From an uncultured Saccharospirillaceae bacterium (GTDB lineage Bacteria; Pseudomonadota; Gammaproteobacteria; Pseudomonadales; Natronospirillaceae): a stretch of 39,895 nt of DNA. Location of the stretch: positions 1 through 39,895 of the forward strand of contig CAJXZL010000021.1 in assembly GCA_913063165.1 (NCBI GenBank). The letters run 5' to 3'. The translations under genes and the position numbers were made by a program. Position 1 is the first letter of the stretch; every line of letters starts with the position of its first letter. The notes beneath the pieces were generated by a model that was not told where the DNA came from, searched no databases, and saw nothing but the letters and a program-made list of their open reading frames with translations. Of the stretch, positions 25,165 to 34,068 are shown piece by piece.

Positions 25165-25174
25165 AGCGATAACC

Positions 25175-26041
25175 TCAGGACATGACGCGGGTGAAGGACT
25201 GGCGGGAAAGCTTTAGCCCTAACCAGACAATAAAAGACGACAAAAACAACAATAAGATGCCAAATGCCGAGCCCTGTTCCCAATTAAAGCGGGTAATAAA
25301 CTGTGTGAAAATTTGTTCGGTAAACCAGAGGCTATCTTTCCCACCTAGTAGAGCCGGTGTGAGGTAGTTGCCCAGTGTTAACATGAAGACAACGATGCAG
25401 CCTGACACGATACCGGGCATTGCGTGGGGGATGACAACCTCACGCATCACGGTGAAGCCATTGCCACCCAAATCGTAACCAGCCTCGATATAGCTGTCGT
25501 CTAGACTGTCTAGAGTTGTGGTCAGGGGCACCACCATAAATAGCATCGAGGTATAGACGAGGCCTACGATTATCGCGGCATCGTTATACAAGAATTCAAT
25601 AGGACCATCGGTGAGCCCAAGCCATTGTAAGCTGCTACTCACAACACCCGTTTCTCGCAATAAAATCATCCAGCCATAGGTTCTTACCAATTCGCTCACC
25701 CAAAAAGGAATCAGACAGAGTGCGAACACCAAGCCTTTGGTTCGACCTCTCAGCATTTTGGCAATGTAGTAAGACACAGGAAAGGCGATTATCAACGTGA
25801 GAAAAGTCACGAGAATACTCATGGTCGCGGTACGTAAAAAGGTGTTCCAATAAAGTGATTCAGTAAAAAATTCTGCGTAGTTGCTAAGGCTAAAAGCATA
25901 TTCGCCAGCGGATACACGCTCGCTTAACGAAATGATGGCCATATTGACATGCGGCAGAATGATTAAAAGCAATAACCACAACAACATAGGGGTCAATAGC
26001 AACAATAAGCCCAATCGCAATTTAGGGGTGCGCAGTGACAT
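25175..26041 (-). CDS. Polyamine-type ABC transporter permease (PotB/PotH-like)
   Basis: First membrane subunit of the importer, 288 residues with six helices. Landmarks are helix 1 (LRLGLLLLLTPMLLWLLLLI), the conserved CLIPFWVSELVRTYGWMILL stretch, and the EAA-type loop IEAGYDLGGNGFTVMREVVIP. The latter contacts the ATPase. It starts 3 bp after the ATPase stop, so translation is coupled. Its size and motifs match PotB and PotH. Confidence 0.9.
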   Translation of the reverse strand: MSLRTPKLRLGLLLLLTPMLLWLLLLIILPHVNMAIISLSERVSAGEYAFSLSNYAEFFTESLYWNTFLRTATMSILVTFLTLIIAFPVSYYIAKMLRGRTKGLVFALCLIPFWVSELVRTYGWMILLRETGVVSSSLQWLGLTDGPIEFLYNDAAIIVGLVYTSMLFMVVPLTTTLDSLDDSYIEAGYDLGGNGFTVMREVVIPHAMPGIVSGCIVVFMLTLGNYLTPALLGGKDSLWFTEQIFTQFITRFNWEQGSAFGILLLFLSSFIVWLGLKLSRQSFTRVMS

Positions 26042-26044
26042 CAG

Positions 26045-27214
26045 TTAACCCTCGACCCTATAGCAGCGCGTTTGTTCAGTGGTCCATGAGAGGGAGAGTA
26101 ACTCTCCTTTTCTCAGGTTTTCAAAATCTGCCGTTTGCGGCATGCTGACAGTCACTTCGCCATTGCTTTGTGGGTCTTTTACCAATATTTGGCTTTTGGC
26201 CCCATCGAACAATACGTTGACCACGTGGCACGCGAGCTGGTTACTGTTGTTTGAGTCGCCTTGGCCCCGCACCAAGCTAATGGCTTCTGGACGGACAAAT
26301 ATCTCAACCTTGTCACCATTGTTAAAGGATTGATTTTCTCCAGAGACCCCGTGCAGTCCCAGACCAGAGTCGGTGGTGATTTCCAATCCATTCGCAGATT
26401 GGCTGGATATCCGGCCCATCCAGCGGTTGCTCTCACCCACAAAACCCGCTACGAAGGCATCTTTGGGATGGTAGTAAAGATCGTGCGGTGTACCCTGTTG
26501 TACAAAGGCACCGTGATTCATCACGGCGACCTGATCAGACATCACCAAGGCTTCAGATTGATCGTGGGTAATGTAAACAAAGGTGGTGCCAAATTCTTCT
26601 TGGAGCTGTTTGAGTTCGATCTTCATGTGTTCGCGTAACTTCAGATCTAGAGCGCCAAGGGGCTCGTCTAGTAGTAAGACATCTGGGTTCAACACCAAAC
26701 AGCGGGCAATAGCGATGCGCTGTTTTTGCCCACCTGACAGCTGTGCAATATTTTTGTTGCCTGAATCTGGCAGGCCGACCCGTTGGAGAACGCCCTTTAC
26801 GCGGTCGCCAATTTCATGTTTGGCTACTTTGCGTTGGCGAAGGCCATAGGCAATGTTTTCTGCAACCGTCATGGTTGGGAACAGCGCCAAATGTTGAAAT
26901 ACCATGTTAACTGGGCGCTTGTTTGGGGGTGTATTGGTTACCGACTGACCCTTGATGAAAATATCGCCACTGGTGGGTTTTTCAAACCCAGCAAGCATGC
27001 GTAACAGGGTGGTTTTACCACACCCAGAAGGACCGAGGATAGAGAAGAAAGAACCTTTTGGAATCTGAAATGACACGTTATCTACTGCCGTAAAACCGCC
27101 ATCAAAGGTCTTTAGTATGTTGCGACATTCGAGGTCGTAAGTGTCAGGGCCTGCTGAGGAATCTTGTGTTGGATGTGCGTTCACATCGGTAATGATTGAA
27201 GAGCTGTTGGTCAT
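26045..27214 (-). CDS. Polyamine-type ABC transporter ATP-binding protein (PotA/PotG-like)
   Basis: A 389-residue ATPase with all parts of an active nucleotide-binding domain: Walker A GPSGCGKTT (about 57-65), Q-loop region VFQHLALFPT, signature LSGGQKQRIAIARCL, Walker B VLLLDEPLGALD and the switch His in THDQSEAL. A C-terminal TOBE-like domain follows (from about 290). AAGGGA precedes the ATG. A 210-bp gap separates it from the binding-protein gene upstream, which is wider than usual for one operon. A processed or attenuated transcript is possible but no clear hairpin is seen. Confidence 0.92.
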   Translation of the reverse strand: MTNSSSIITDVNAHPTQDSSAGPDTYDLECRNILKTFDGGFTAVDNVSFQIPKGSFFSILGPSGCGKTTLLRMLAGFEKPTSGDIFIKGQSVTNTPPNKRPVNMVFQHLALFPTMTVAENIAYGLRQRKVAKHEIGDRVKGVLQRVGLPDSGNKNIAQLSGGQKQRIAIARCLVLNPDVLLLDEPLGALDLKLREHMKIELKQLQEEFGTTFVYITHDQSEALVMSDQVAVMNHGAFVQQGTPHDLYYHPKDAFVAGFVGESNRWMGRISSQSANGLEITTDSGLGLHGVSGENQSFNNGDKVEIFVRPEAISLVRGQGDSNNSNQLACHVVNVLFDGAKSQILVKDPQSNGEVTVSMPQTADFENLRKGELLSLSWTTEQTRCYRVEG

Positions 27215-27425
27215 AATGTCCCTTGAACGCGTTGCGCTACATGGAGATAGCGGGCCTTGCAGTATGTATTGTGGAGTCCGATAAAATCAACCAAGCGTGA
27301 CCCGACAGTCATCTCAGCTACTTTACGATGTGAAAACGATCTAATGCTAGGTTACCCAATAAACCCCAGCAGAATGGAGCGGTCTTGCTGCTCACATTCC
27401 ACAGAGGTTGATGTTTTTGAAGGGC

Positions 27426-28499
27426 TTAGCCTGCCGCTTTTACGCGATCAAGCACCTTACCTTCAATTTCTTCTAAGCCAGCTGGTACTGGTGGGTACCA
27501 TTTGATGTTATCAACATCCGCTGGTGGGAAGCTTTCCTGATACTGTGCCTTCAACGTATCGTTGACGTAGGCATCCGCACCTTGAGAGGCAGTAAAGTTA
27601 CCTGCTGCTTCGGTGATCATGGCTGCAATCTTAGGCTGCATCACGAAGTTGATCCACTGATAAGCGGCGGCTTCATTGTCAGCTTTGCGCGGGATAGCGA
27701 AGGTATCAATCCAACCCAATGCGCCAGACTTCGGAGATACGAAGGTGATCGCTTTGTTTTCGTTGTTGAGTTTCCAACCCGCTGCGTCCCATGCCATTGC
27801 TGCATTCACTTCACCAGAGCGCACCAAGTTGATCAAGGCGTCACCACCTTCCCAATAGGTCTTCACATTGGCTTTACAGCTGATCAATTTCTTTTCAACC
27901 TTGTCCATAATCTGTGTGTATTTTGCGACATCGCCATAGGCAGCAAATGGATCTTCACCCATTGCGAATGCAAAACCAATCAGCGTAGGACGTTTCAAAC
28001 GATAAGAAACCTTGCCCGCAACATCAGCATTACATAAATCGGTATAATCTTTTACGCTACCTGCCTTATCACGGTTGACGACCAAACCACTGGTGCCCCA
28101 TACATGAGGTACACCATAAACTGCACCTTCAAAAGTGGTGCTTTTCTTAGTGGCATCGAGCATAGATCCAATCATTTGACTCGCATCGATCTTGGATAGG
28201 TCAATGGGCTTGTAAATGTTGAAATCTGCCTGGGCACTGACAATACGGTCTTGGCTAGGCTGCACGAGGTCGAAACCGCCGCCACGTGTCGCACGTAACT
28301 TAGAAATCATGCCTTCGTTGTTTGATTTAGTAACCTCTACATCAATGCCAGTTTGCTGCTCAAACATCTCAACAACATTGTCTGGTGCATAACCACCCCA
28401 TGTTAAGATGCGTAAGGTTTCTGCTTGAGCAGGTAATGCAGCGAATGTAAGGCTCGCGGCTAGCGCGCATAGCGCCGTTTTTGTCATGGTCTTTTTCAT
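27426..28499 (-). CDS. Periplasmic polyamine-type solute-binding protein (PotD/PotF-like)
   Basis: A 357-residue periplasmic binding protein. The signal peptide ends near ALPAQA-ETL (residue 26). The mature N-terminus LRILTWGGYAPDNVVEMFEQQTGIDVEV and the later PHVWGTSGLVVN and YWEGGDALINLV blocks are typical of the PotD/PotF group. The WGGYAP start differs from the WTEY/WSDY of true spermidine or putrescine binders, so the ligand is uncertain. GGAG lies ten bases before the ATG. As the first gene it would be the most abundant product of the operon. Confidence 0.9.
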   Translation of the reverse strand: MKKTMTKTALCALAASLTFAALPAQAETLRILTWGGYAPDNVVEMFEQQTGIDVEVTKSNNEGMISKLRATRGGGFDLVQPSQDRIVSAQADFNIYKPIDLSKIDASQMIGSMLDATKKSTTFEGAVYGVPHVWGTSGLVVNRDKAGSVKDYTDLCNADVAGKVSYRLKRPTLIGFAFAMGEDPFAAYGDVAKYTQIMDKVEKKLISCKANVKTYWEGGDALINLVRSGEVNAAMAWDAAGWKLNNENKAITFVSPKSGALGWIDTFAIPRKADNEAAAYQWINFVMQPKIAAMITEAAGNFTASQGADAYVNDTLKAQYQESFPPADVDNIKWYPPVPAGLEEIEGKVLDRVKAAG

Positions 28500-28541
28500 T
28501 CTTGTTATTCTCCCTAAATACGGTGGGTAGATTTACCCTTG

Positions 28542-28553
28542 AATGGATCCATT
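28542..28553. promoter_or_regulatory. 12-bp palindrome before the solute-binding gene
   Basis: AATGGATCCATT is a perfect palindrome, 42 bp upstream of the binding-protein start on the minus strand. It may be an operator for the importer, but no regulator is known for it. Confidence 0.3.
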
Positions 28554-28714
28554 AGCGACTTTAAAAAGACTAATATGCGTAGCATCTAATAGGGTTGAGC
28601 AGCCTAGGGCATCATTAAAAAATACGCATTTTTCAACATACAGCAAAAATATGGTAAAAACACCCCTCTTTTGCCTACAGTGTATCCCTAAGGGTGTATG
28701 AATTTGGGTCAAAT

Positions 28715-28727
28715 ATTGGTAACCAAT
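28715..28727. promoter_or_regulatory. Inverted repeat before the SDR gene
   Basis: ATTGGT-a-ACCAAT is a perfect 6-bp inverted repeat around one base, 28 bp before the SDR start. A symmetric site here could bind a TetR- or LacI-like regulator. No regulator gene is adjacent. Confidence 0.35.
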
Positions 28728-28754
28728 GTCAATGGGCTTTCAGAGGAAAAACAA

Positions 28755-29501
28755 ATGGACGTAGCTGGAAAACTGATCGTAATAACGGGCGCAGGTCGGG
28801 GTTTGGGTTTGGCAATGGCGCAACACTTTGACAAGGCCGGTGCCAGTCTGGCCTTGGTCGATGTCGACAAAGCGTCGGTCACCACACTTGCGGCGTCTCT
28901 ACAACATGCCAGAGGCTACGAGACCGACATTAGCGATGAAAGTGCGGTCGTCACCCTGTTTGAAACTATCGTTAAAGATTTCGGACGACTGGATGGCTTG
29001 GTTAATAATGCCGGTATTTTACGAGATGGCCTGTTAATTCGAGAAAAAGACGGAAACATTGACCGGCTACCATTGCAGCATTGGCAGCAAGTGATTAATG
29101 TGAATCTGACAGGCGTGTTCTTGTGTGGCAGAGAGGCTGCAGCACAAATGGTGTCACTGAAAACCCCAGGCGTGATCGTCAATATATCGAGTATCAGTCG
29201 TGCTGGGAATTTTGGACAGACCAACTATAGCGCTGCTAAGGCTGGTGTTGCCGCAATGACCACCACATGGGCGAAAGAACTGGGGCGATACAACATCCGC
29301 TGTGCAGCAGTGGCGCCGGGCTTTATAGCCACAGATATGACAGCACAAATGCCTGAGGCGGCCATAGCACAAGCAACCGCAGCAGTGCCGTTAAAGCGCA
29401 TGGGAACCCCTGAAGACGTTGCAAAATCAGTCAATTTTATTTTTGAAAACGATTATTTTACCGGTCGTATAATTGAAACCGATGGAGGTTTACGGATATG
29501 A
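28755..29501 (+). CDS. Short-chain dehydrogenase, likely 3-hydroxyacyl-CoA/acetoacetyl-CoA type
   Basis: A 248-residue NAD(P)-dependent oxidoreductase. Landmarks are cofactor motif TGAGRGLGL (about residues 10-18), Asp in ALVDVD, NNAG near 83-86, catalytic Ser in VNISSIS, and YSAAK (Tyr and Lys). The C-terminus ends TGRIIETDGGLRI, as in FabG-like enzymes. The Asp after the second strand favours NAD over NADP. The ATG at 28755 has AGAGG eight bases upstream; a longer start at 28698 was rejected. It overlaps the thiolase start by 4 bp. The pair fits fatty-acid oxidation or acetoacetyl-CoA metabolism. Confidence 0.9.
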   Translation: MDVAGKLIVITGAGRGLGLAMAQHFDKAGASLALVDVDKASVTTLAASLQHARGYETDISDESAVVTLFETIVKDFGRLDGLVNNAGILRDGLLIREKDGNIDRLPLQHWQQVINVNLTGVFLCGREAAAQMVSLKTPGVIVNISSISRAGNFGQTNYSAAKAGVAAMTTTWAKELGRYNIRCAAVAPGFIATDMTAQMPEAAIAQATAAVPLKRMGTPEDVAKSVNFIFENDYFTGRIIETDGGLRI

Positions 29502-30676
29502 GTCGCGAGATTGTTATTGTTGCTGCAAAGAGAACCCCGATGGGCGGGTTCCAAGGTGCTTTGTCAGCTTTGTCAGCACCAGAGTTGGGCGCGCAAGCGA
29601 TCAAAGGTGTATTGGATGCGGCTGGATTGTCTGCCGACAAGGTAGACGAAGTCTATATGGGTTGTGTTTTGCCTGCAGGACTAGGGCAAGCGCCAGCTAG
29701 GCAGGCTGCATTATCTGCAGGTTTGTTAGAAAGTACGCCCTGTACCACGGTTAACAAGGTGTGTGGTTCTGGTATGAAAACCGTCATGATGGCGGCTGAT
29801 CAGCTAAAAGCCGGTCACGACGGTGTTTATGTCGCGGGTGGTATGGAGTCGATGTCGAATGCGCCGTACATGCTAGATAAGGCTCGCGCAGGGTACCGCA
29901 TGGGACACCAAAAAGTATTAGATCACATGTTCCTTGACGGTTTGGAAGATGCTTACGATAAGAATGCTATGGGCGTTCATGCTCAACGCACGGCGGATGA
30001 GTTTTCACTGACCCGTGAAGCGATGGATAACTTTGCTATCCGATCCCTATCACGTGCCAATGAAGCCATCGCGAATGGTTGGTTCAAAGATGAAATCAGT
30101 GCCGTTGAAGTAGTCACACGAAAGGGTACAACACTGGTGGCAGATGACGAGCAACCGGGTCAAGCGCGTCCAGACAAAATTCCACAGCTACGTCCTGCCT
30201 TTGCTAAAGACGGTACCATTACCGCTGCGAACTCGAGCTCGATTTCAGATGGTGCTTCGGCGCTATTGATCACAACAGCAGACAAGGCAAAAGCATTGGG
30301 GCTTACCCCGCTTGCCAAGATTGTTGACTACAGTTCACACGCGCAGGCGCCGAGTACCTTTACCTGTGCACCGATCGGTGCAGTGCGTAAAATTCTGGAT
30401 CGCCAAGGCCTCACTGCCAGTGATTTTGATTTGGTAGAAGTCAACGAAGCGTTCGCCATGGTGACCATGTTGGCGATGCAAGAAATTGGTTTTACTGCCG
30501 AGCAAACAAACATCTCTGGTGGTGCCTGTGCATTGGGACATCCATTGGGATCTTCGGGTTCACGCATTATCGTGACGCTGCTACACAACCTAAAGCGTAC
30601 CGGTGGAAAGCGCGGTTTGGCTACCCTCTGTATCGGTGGCGGAGAAGGTACCGCCATTATGGTAGAAATGCTGTAA
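29498..30676 (+). CDS. Acetyl-CoA acetyltransferase (thiolase)
   Basis: A 392-residue type II thiolase. The acyl-carrying Cys lies in VNKVCGSGMKT (about residue 89). The other catalytic residues lie in VNEAFA, GGACALGHPLGSSGSR and LCIGGGEG near the C-terminus. GGAGG precedes the ATG. It is translationally coupled to the SDR, which could reduce its acetoacetyl-CoA product or feed it ketoacyl-CoA. No phaC gene is present to indicate polyhydroxybutyrate synthesis, so beta-oxidation or isoprenoid/ketone use is equally likely. Confidence 0.92.
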   Translation: MSREIVIVAAKRTPMGGFQGALSALSAPELGAQAIKGVLDAAGLSADKVDEVYMGCVLPAGLGQAPARQAALSAGLLESTPCTTVNKVCGSGMKTVMMAADQLKAGHDGVYVAGGMESMSNAPYMLDKARAGYRMGHQKVLDHMFLDGLEDAYDKNAMGVHAQRTADEFSLTREAMDNFAIRSLSRANEAIANGWFKDEISAVEVVTRKGTTLVADDEQPGQARPDKIPQLRPAFAKDGTITAANSSSISDGASALLITTADKAKALGLTPLAKIVDYSSHAQAPSTFTCAPIGAVRKILDRQGLTASDFDLVEVNEAFAMVTMLAMQEIGFTAEQTNISGGACALGHPLGSSGSRIIVTLLHNLKRTGGKRGLATLCIGGGEGTAIMVEML

Positions 30677-30699
30677 CAGAACACCTCGGTTGACCTTAA

Positions 30700-30738
30700 T
30701 AACAGTCAGGATGCATCAGCACCTGGCTGTTTTTTTTG
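30700..30738 (+). terminator. Intrinsic terminator of the SDR-thiolase operon
   Basis: AACAGTCAGG, loop, CCTGGCTGTT, then a T-run. The stem has one mismatch. It lies about 25 bp after the thiolase stop. Confidence 0.85.
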
Positions 30739-30917
30739 CCTTACTTTGGGCAATCAAGGCTGGGGTGCATATCACTGCTCTGAGGGGTTGTAAGATCCTT
30801 GGTGTAGGAGAAGCGGCAGTTCAGCGCTTCATGTGATTGGTCTAAATTTAATATGCCGTTTGCCACTGTAGATTGGTACACTGAGCCCACTTGTTTAGGA
30901 TTAACTGGAAGCCCGTA

Positions 30918-32111
30918 ATGACCGATAAAGAAGATTTTATACGCCACACTGGTACCGACACCCGTGCGGTGCGCGGTGGGCAGCGTCGTACTATGGAACG
31001 TGAACACTCTGAAGCGCTGTTTTTAACCTCAAGTTATGTATTTGAGTCGGCAGCTGACATGGCGGCCACTTTTTCAGGCGAAGTCGAGGGTAACGTTTAT
31101 TCTCGATACACCAATCCTACAGTGAGAAATTTTGAAGAACGTTTGGCGTTGATGGAAGGTGGTGATGCTGCTGTAGCTACATCTTCTGGCATGGCAGCCA
31201 TTTTAAGTGTCTGCATGAGTTTGCTTCAGGCTGGAGACCATATAGTCGCCTCCCGTAGCATTTTTGGCTCGACTACCAACTTGTTCACCAAGTACCTCGA
31301 GAAGTTTGGTGTCCCAGTTACCTTCGTCGCCCTGACCGATTTATCGGCTTGGGAAGCTGCTATTCAACCCAATACCAAATTGTTTTTCTTAGAGTCGCCG
31401 TCTAATCCTTTAGCGGAAGTGGCAGACATCAGCGCGGTATCTGCAGTGGCGCGACAACATGGCATTGTCAGCGTGGTGGATAACTGTTTCTGCACGCCTG
31501 CACTGCAAAAGCCTTTAGCATTGGGTGCCGATCTGGTGGTGCATTCGGCAACCAAATATATCGATGGGCAAGGGCGGGCAATGGGTGGTGCCGTTGTGGG
31601 TAGCTTCGCCCATATTGCTGACATTGTCGGATTTTTGAGAACGGCTGGCCCTACCATGAGTCCCTTCAATGCTTGGGTGTTTTTAAAAGGACTGGAAACC
31701 TTGAGTTTGCGCATGCGGGCACACAGTAGCAGTGCCCAATATCTCGCAGAATGGCTTGAGCAACACCCCAAGGTCGAGCGCGTGTACTATACCGGTTTAA
31801 AAAGCCACCCCCAGCATAAATTGGCAGCCCAACAAATGAGAGGTTTTGGTGGCGTAGTAGGGTTTGAAGTAACGGGGGGTCAGGACGCCGCATGGCGGTT
31901 AATCGATGCGACACAGTTACTGTCCATTACGGCCAATTTGGGCGATGCGAAAACGACCATCACCCACCCAGCGACGACCACCCATGGCAAATTGTCTGAT
32001 CAACAACGAGACGATGCTGGCATCAAACCAGGCTTGGTTCGTATAGCGGTCGGTTTGGAAGACGTGGACGACATTCAGGCAGACCTCATTAGAGGACTGG
32101 AGGCAGTGTAA
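30918..32111 (+). CDS. metZ: O-succinylhomoserine sulfhydrylase
   Basis: Pyridoxal-phosphate enzyme that makes homocysteine directly from O-succinylhomoserine and sulfide. The 397-residue protein has the Cys/Met metabolism core: SRYTNPTVRNFEERLALMEGG, ATSSGMAAI, VVDNCFCTP, and the cofactor lysine in HSATKYIDGQGR. The TSSYVFESAADMAATFSGE N-terminus is typical of MetZ as in Pseudomonas. The ATG at 30918 was taken over a TTG at 30891 because family members begin close to it. Its stop overlaps the moxR start by one base, which couples a methionine enzyme to an unrelated AAA ATPase. Confidence 0.9.
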   Translation: MTDKEDFIRHTGTDTRAVRGGQRRTMEREHSEALFLTSSYVFESAADMAATFSGEVEGNVYSRYTNPTVRNFEERLALMEGGDAAVATSSGMAAILSVCMSLLQAGDHIVASRSIFGSTTNLFTKYLEKFGVPVTFVALTDLSAWEAAIQPNTKLFFLESPSNPLAEVADISAVSAVARQHGIVSVVDNCFCTPALQKPLALGADLVVHSATKYIDGQGRAMGGAVVGSFAHIADIVGFLRTAGPTMSPFNAWVFLKGLETLSLRMRAHSSSAQYLAEWLEQHPKVERVYYTGLKSHPQHKLAAQQMRGFGGVVGFEVTGGQDAAWRLIDATQLLSITANLGDAKTTITHPATTTHGKLSDQQRDDAGIKPGLVRIAVGLEDVDDIQADLIRGLEAV

Positions 32112-33040
32112 TGGATACGAACCGGCAGACCATCCATCAAGCCATGCAGGCACTCAATACCGTGGTTTTGGGTAAAGAACGGCATATTCAATTGGCATTG
32201 TGCGCTATTTTTGCTGGTGGTCACGTGCTGATGGAAGACTTACCTGGTATGGGTAAAACGACTATGGCGCAAGCCATTGCGAAGGTCTTAGGACTGCATT
32301 ATCAACGTATTCAATTTACCAGTGACCTATTGCCCTCCGACGTCGTCGGCGCCACTATTTTTGACCCGAGCCAACAAACCTTTCGCTTCCATAAAGGGCC
32401 AGTTTTTAGCCAGATGGTACTGGCAGACGAACTGAATCGTGCAACACCAAAGTCGCAAAGTGCCTTGTTAGAGGCCATGGAAGAGGGACAGGTCACCGTC
32501 GACGGTCAGTCACAGCCACTCCCGCAACCCTTTTTTGTCATGGCCACACAAAACCCGCAATCTCAAACAGGCACCTTTCCATTGCCAGAGTCGCAACTCG
32601 ACCGCTTTTTGATGCGGTTAAGTTTGGGTTATCCAAATCCCGAAGCCGAACAGGCTTTGCTGATGGGTGATCAAGGTCGTGCACGTTTGGCGACGTTACA
32701 GCCGGTATTAAATACTGAATTGTTGTCATTCATTCAGCAGGAAGTGGTGACACTAACCACCAGCCCAGCACTGATTCAATATGTGCATCGTCTTGTTCAA
32801 CACACCCGCCAACATGAAGACGTCCAGTTAGGTCTGTCACCGCGTGGGGCGATAGCGTTGGTGCAGGCAGCAAAGGCTTGGGCCTACATTGAAGGCCGGC
32901 TACAGGTGTTACCCGAGGATGTGCAGTCAGTGTTCGTGCCTATTGCGAGTCACCGACTTATTGGGCGACATGAAAAACAGGGTGATGTACTGGCGCGCCA
33001 GTTACTCGCTCAAGTACCTGTGGTTGCAGGGGCTTCCTAA
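32111..33040 (+). CDS. MoxR-family AAA+ ATPase
   Basis: A 309-residue chaperone-like ATPase. Walker A is LPGMGKTTMAQAIA (about residues 44-57), Walker B LADELNRA, and sensor 1 MATQNP. A C-terminal lid follows. MoxR proteins act with a DUF58 protein and a membrane partner; both follow downstream, 41 bp and about 1 kb away. The start shares a base with the metZ stop. Confidence 0.93.
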   Translation: MDTNRQTIHQAMQALNTVVLGKERHIQLALCAIFAGGHVLMEDLPGMGKTTMAQAIAKVLGLHYQRIQFTSDLLPSDVVGATIFDPSQQTFRFHKGPVFSQMVLADELNRATPKSQSALLEAMEEGQVTVDGQSQPLPQPFFVMATQNPQSQTGTFPLPESQLDRFLMRLSLGYPNPEAEQALLMGDQGRARLATLQPVLNTELLSFIQQEVVTLTTSPALIQYVHRLVQHTRQHEDVQLGLSPRGAIALVQAAKAWAYIEGRLQVLPEDVQSVFVPIASHRLIGRHEKQGDVLARQLLAQVPVVAGAS

Positions 33041-33081
33041 ACCCTATCTCTAAAAGACGCGGCGGCGAGGAGGCGATTAGC

Positions 33082-34068
33082 ATGTGGCGCAGGATAAAAA
33101 GCATCGGTGTATTACCCCCGCGTCGCTATTTCCAGCAGTGGATTGCCTCCAGGATCGACCGCCGAACAGAAACCCAATTTAACCAACGCCGCATCTACAT
33201 CGTTCCTTCAAAAGCGGGCCTGGGTTTATTGTTGCTATTTTCCATCACCATTCTGTTAGGCATTAATTTCCAGAACAACTTGGTGTTTATGGTGGCCTTT
33301 TGGCTGCTAGCGATGCTCACCATCAATATCTTGTTCACCTATCGTAATCTATCTGGATTAACGCTACGTGCCATACATGCAGAGCCTTGTTTTGCAGGCG
33401 AAAAAGCATTGTTTTGGTTTGAAATAACAGAGCATCAAGGACGTGAACGGCCGAGTATTCATGTGGGCTGGGAGCAACAGGATGCAGTAGTGATCAATCT
33501 AAAAGCGCATGAAACTTTGCGTATCAGCCTCTCTCATGGGACGCAAGCAAGAGGGTGGCTCATTCCAGAAAGACTCACTGTTATTACCCGTTTTCCTACT
33601 GGATTGGCCCGTGCTTGGGGTTACTTTCTGCCGGATGTTAAAGCCATTGTTTATCCAAAGCCCCAGTTACTGCCCGATGGTAGCGCTCAGACTGGTGCGG
33701 ATCCCAACCAGAGCAAAGGGCGCGAAATACCACGCGGAAGCCATGATTTTTCGGGCATACGGTCTTATCGTTCTGGTGATTCAATGAAGCAAATTCATTG
33801 GCCACAATTTGCAAAAACCGGCCATTTGGCGAGCCGTGAGTTTGTCGATTACGAGCAGGCAGCACAGTGGCTAGATTGGACGCATTGGCAGGGGCAGAGC
33901 GATGAGCGTGTGTTGGCGCACTTTACTGCTCGGGTGATTGGTTTTCACAGGGACAACACACCTTGGGGGATGCAAATTCCAGATCAACGATTTGAAATGG
34001 ATGTGGGTGAGGCGCATCGGGTACAAACACTCACGGCACTCGCCCTTTATGGAGTGAAAGTGCCATGA
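33082..34068 (+). CDS. DUF58 protein
   Basis: A 328-residue membrane protein. Two helices lie near residues 43-85. The DUF58 signature GSHDFSGIRSYRSGDSMKQIHWPQFAKTG is near residue 215-245. DUF58 proteins often hold a vWA-like fold and pair with MoxR ATPases. GAGGAGG precedes the ATG. The stop overlaps the next gene as ATGA. Confidence 0.9.
   Translation: MWRRIKSIGVLPPRRYFQQWIASRIDRRTETQFNQRRIYIVPSKAGLGLLLLFSITILLGINFQNNLVFMVAFWLLAMLTINILFTYRNLSGLTLRAIHAEPCFAGEKALFWFEITEHQGRERPSIHVGWEQQDAVVINLKAHETLRISLSHGTQARGWLIPERLTVITRFPTGLARAWGYFLPDVKAIVYPKPQLLPDGSAQTGADPNQSKGREIPRGSHDFSGIRSYRSGDSMKQIHWPQFAKTGHLASREFVDYEQAAQWLDWTHWQGQSDERVLAHFTARVIGFHRDNTPWGMQIPDQRFEMDVGEAHRVQTLTALALYGVKVP

Noticed and set aside
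30741-31007. Minus-strand open frame of 88 codons between the thiolase and metZ
   Set aside because: It overlaps the metZ start, lacks motifs and has no supported start. About 150 bp lie in the true gap, but I cannot support a gene.
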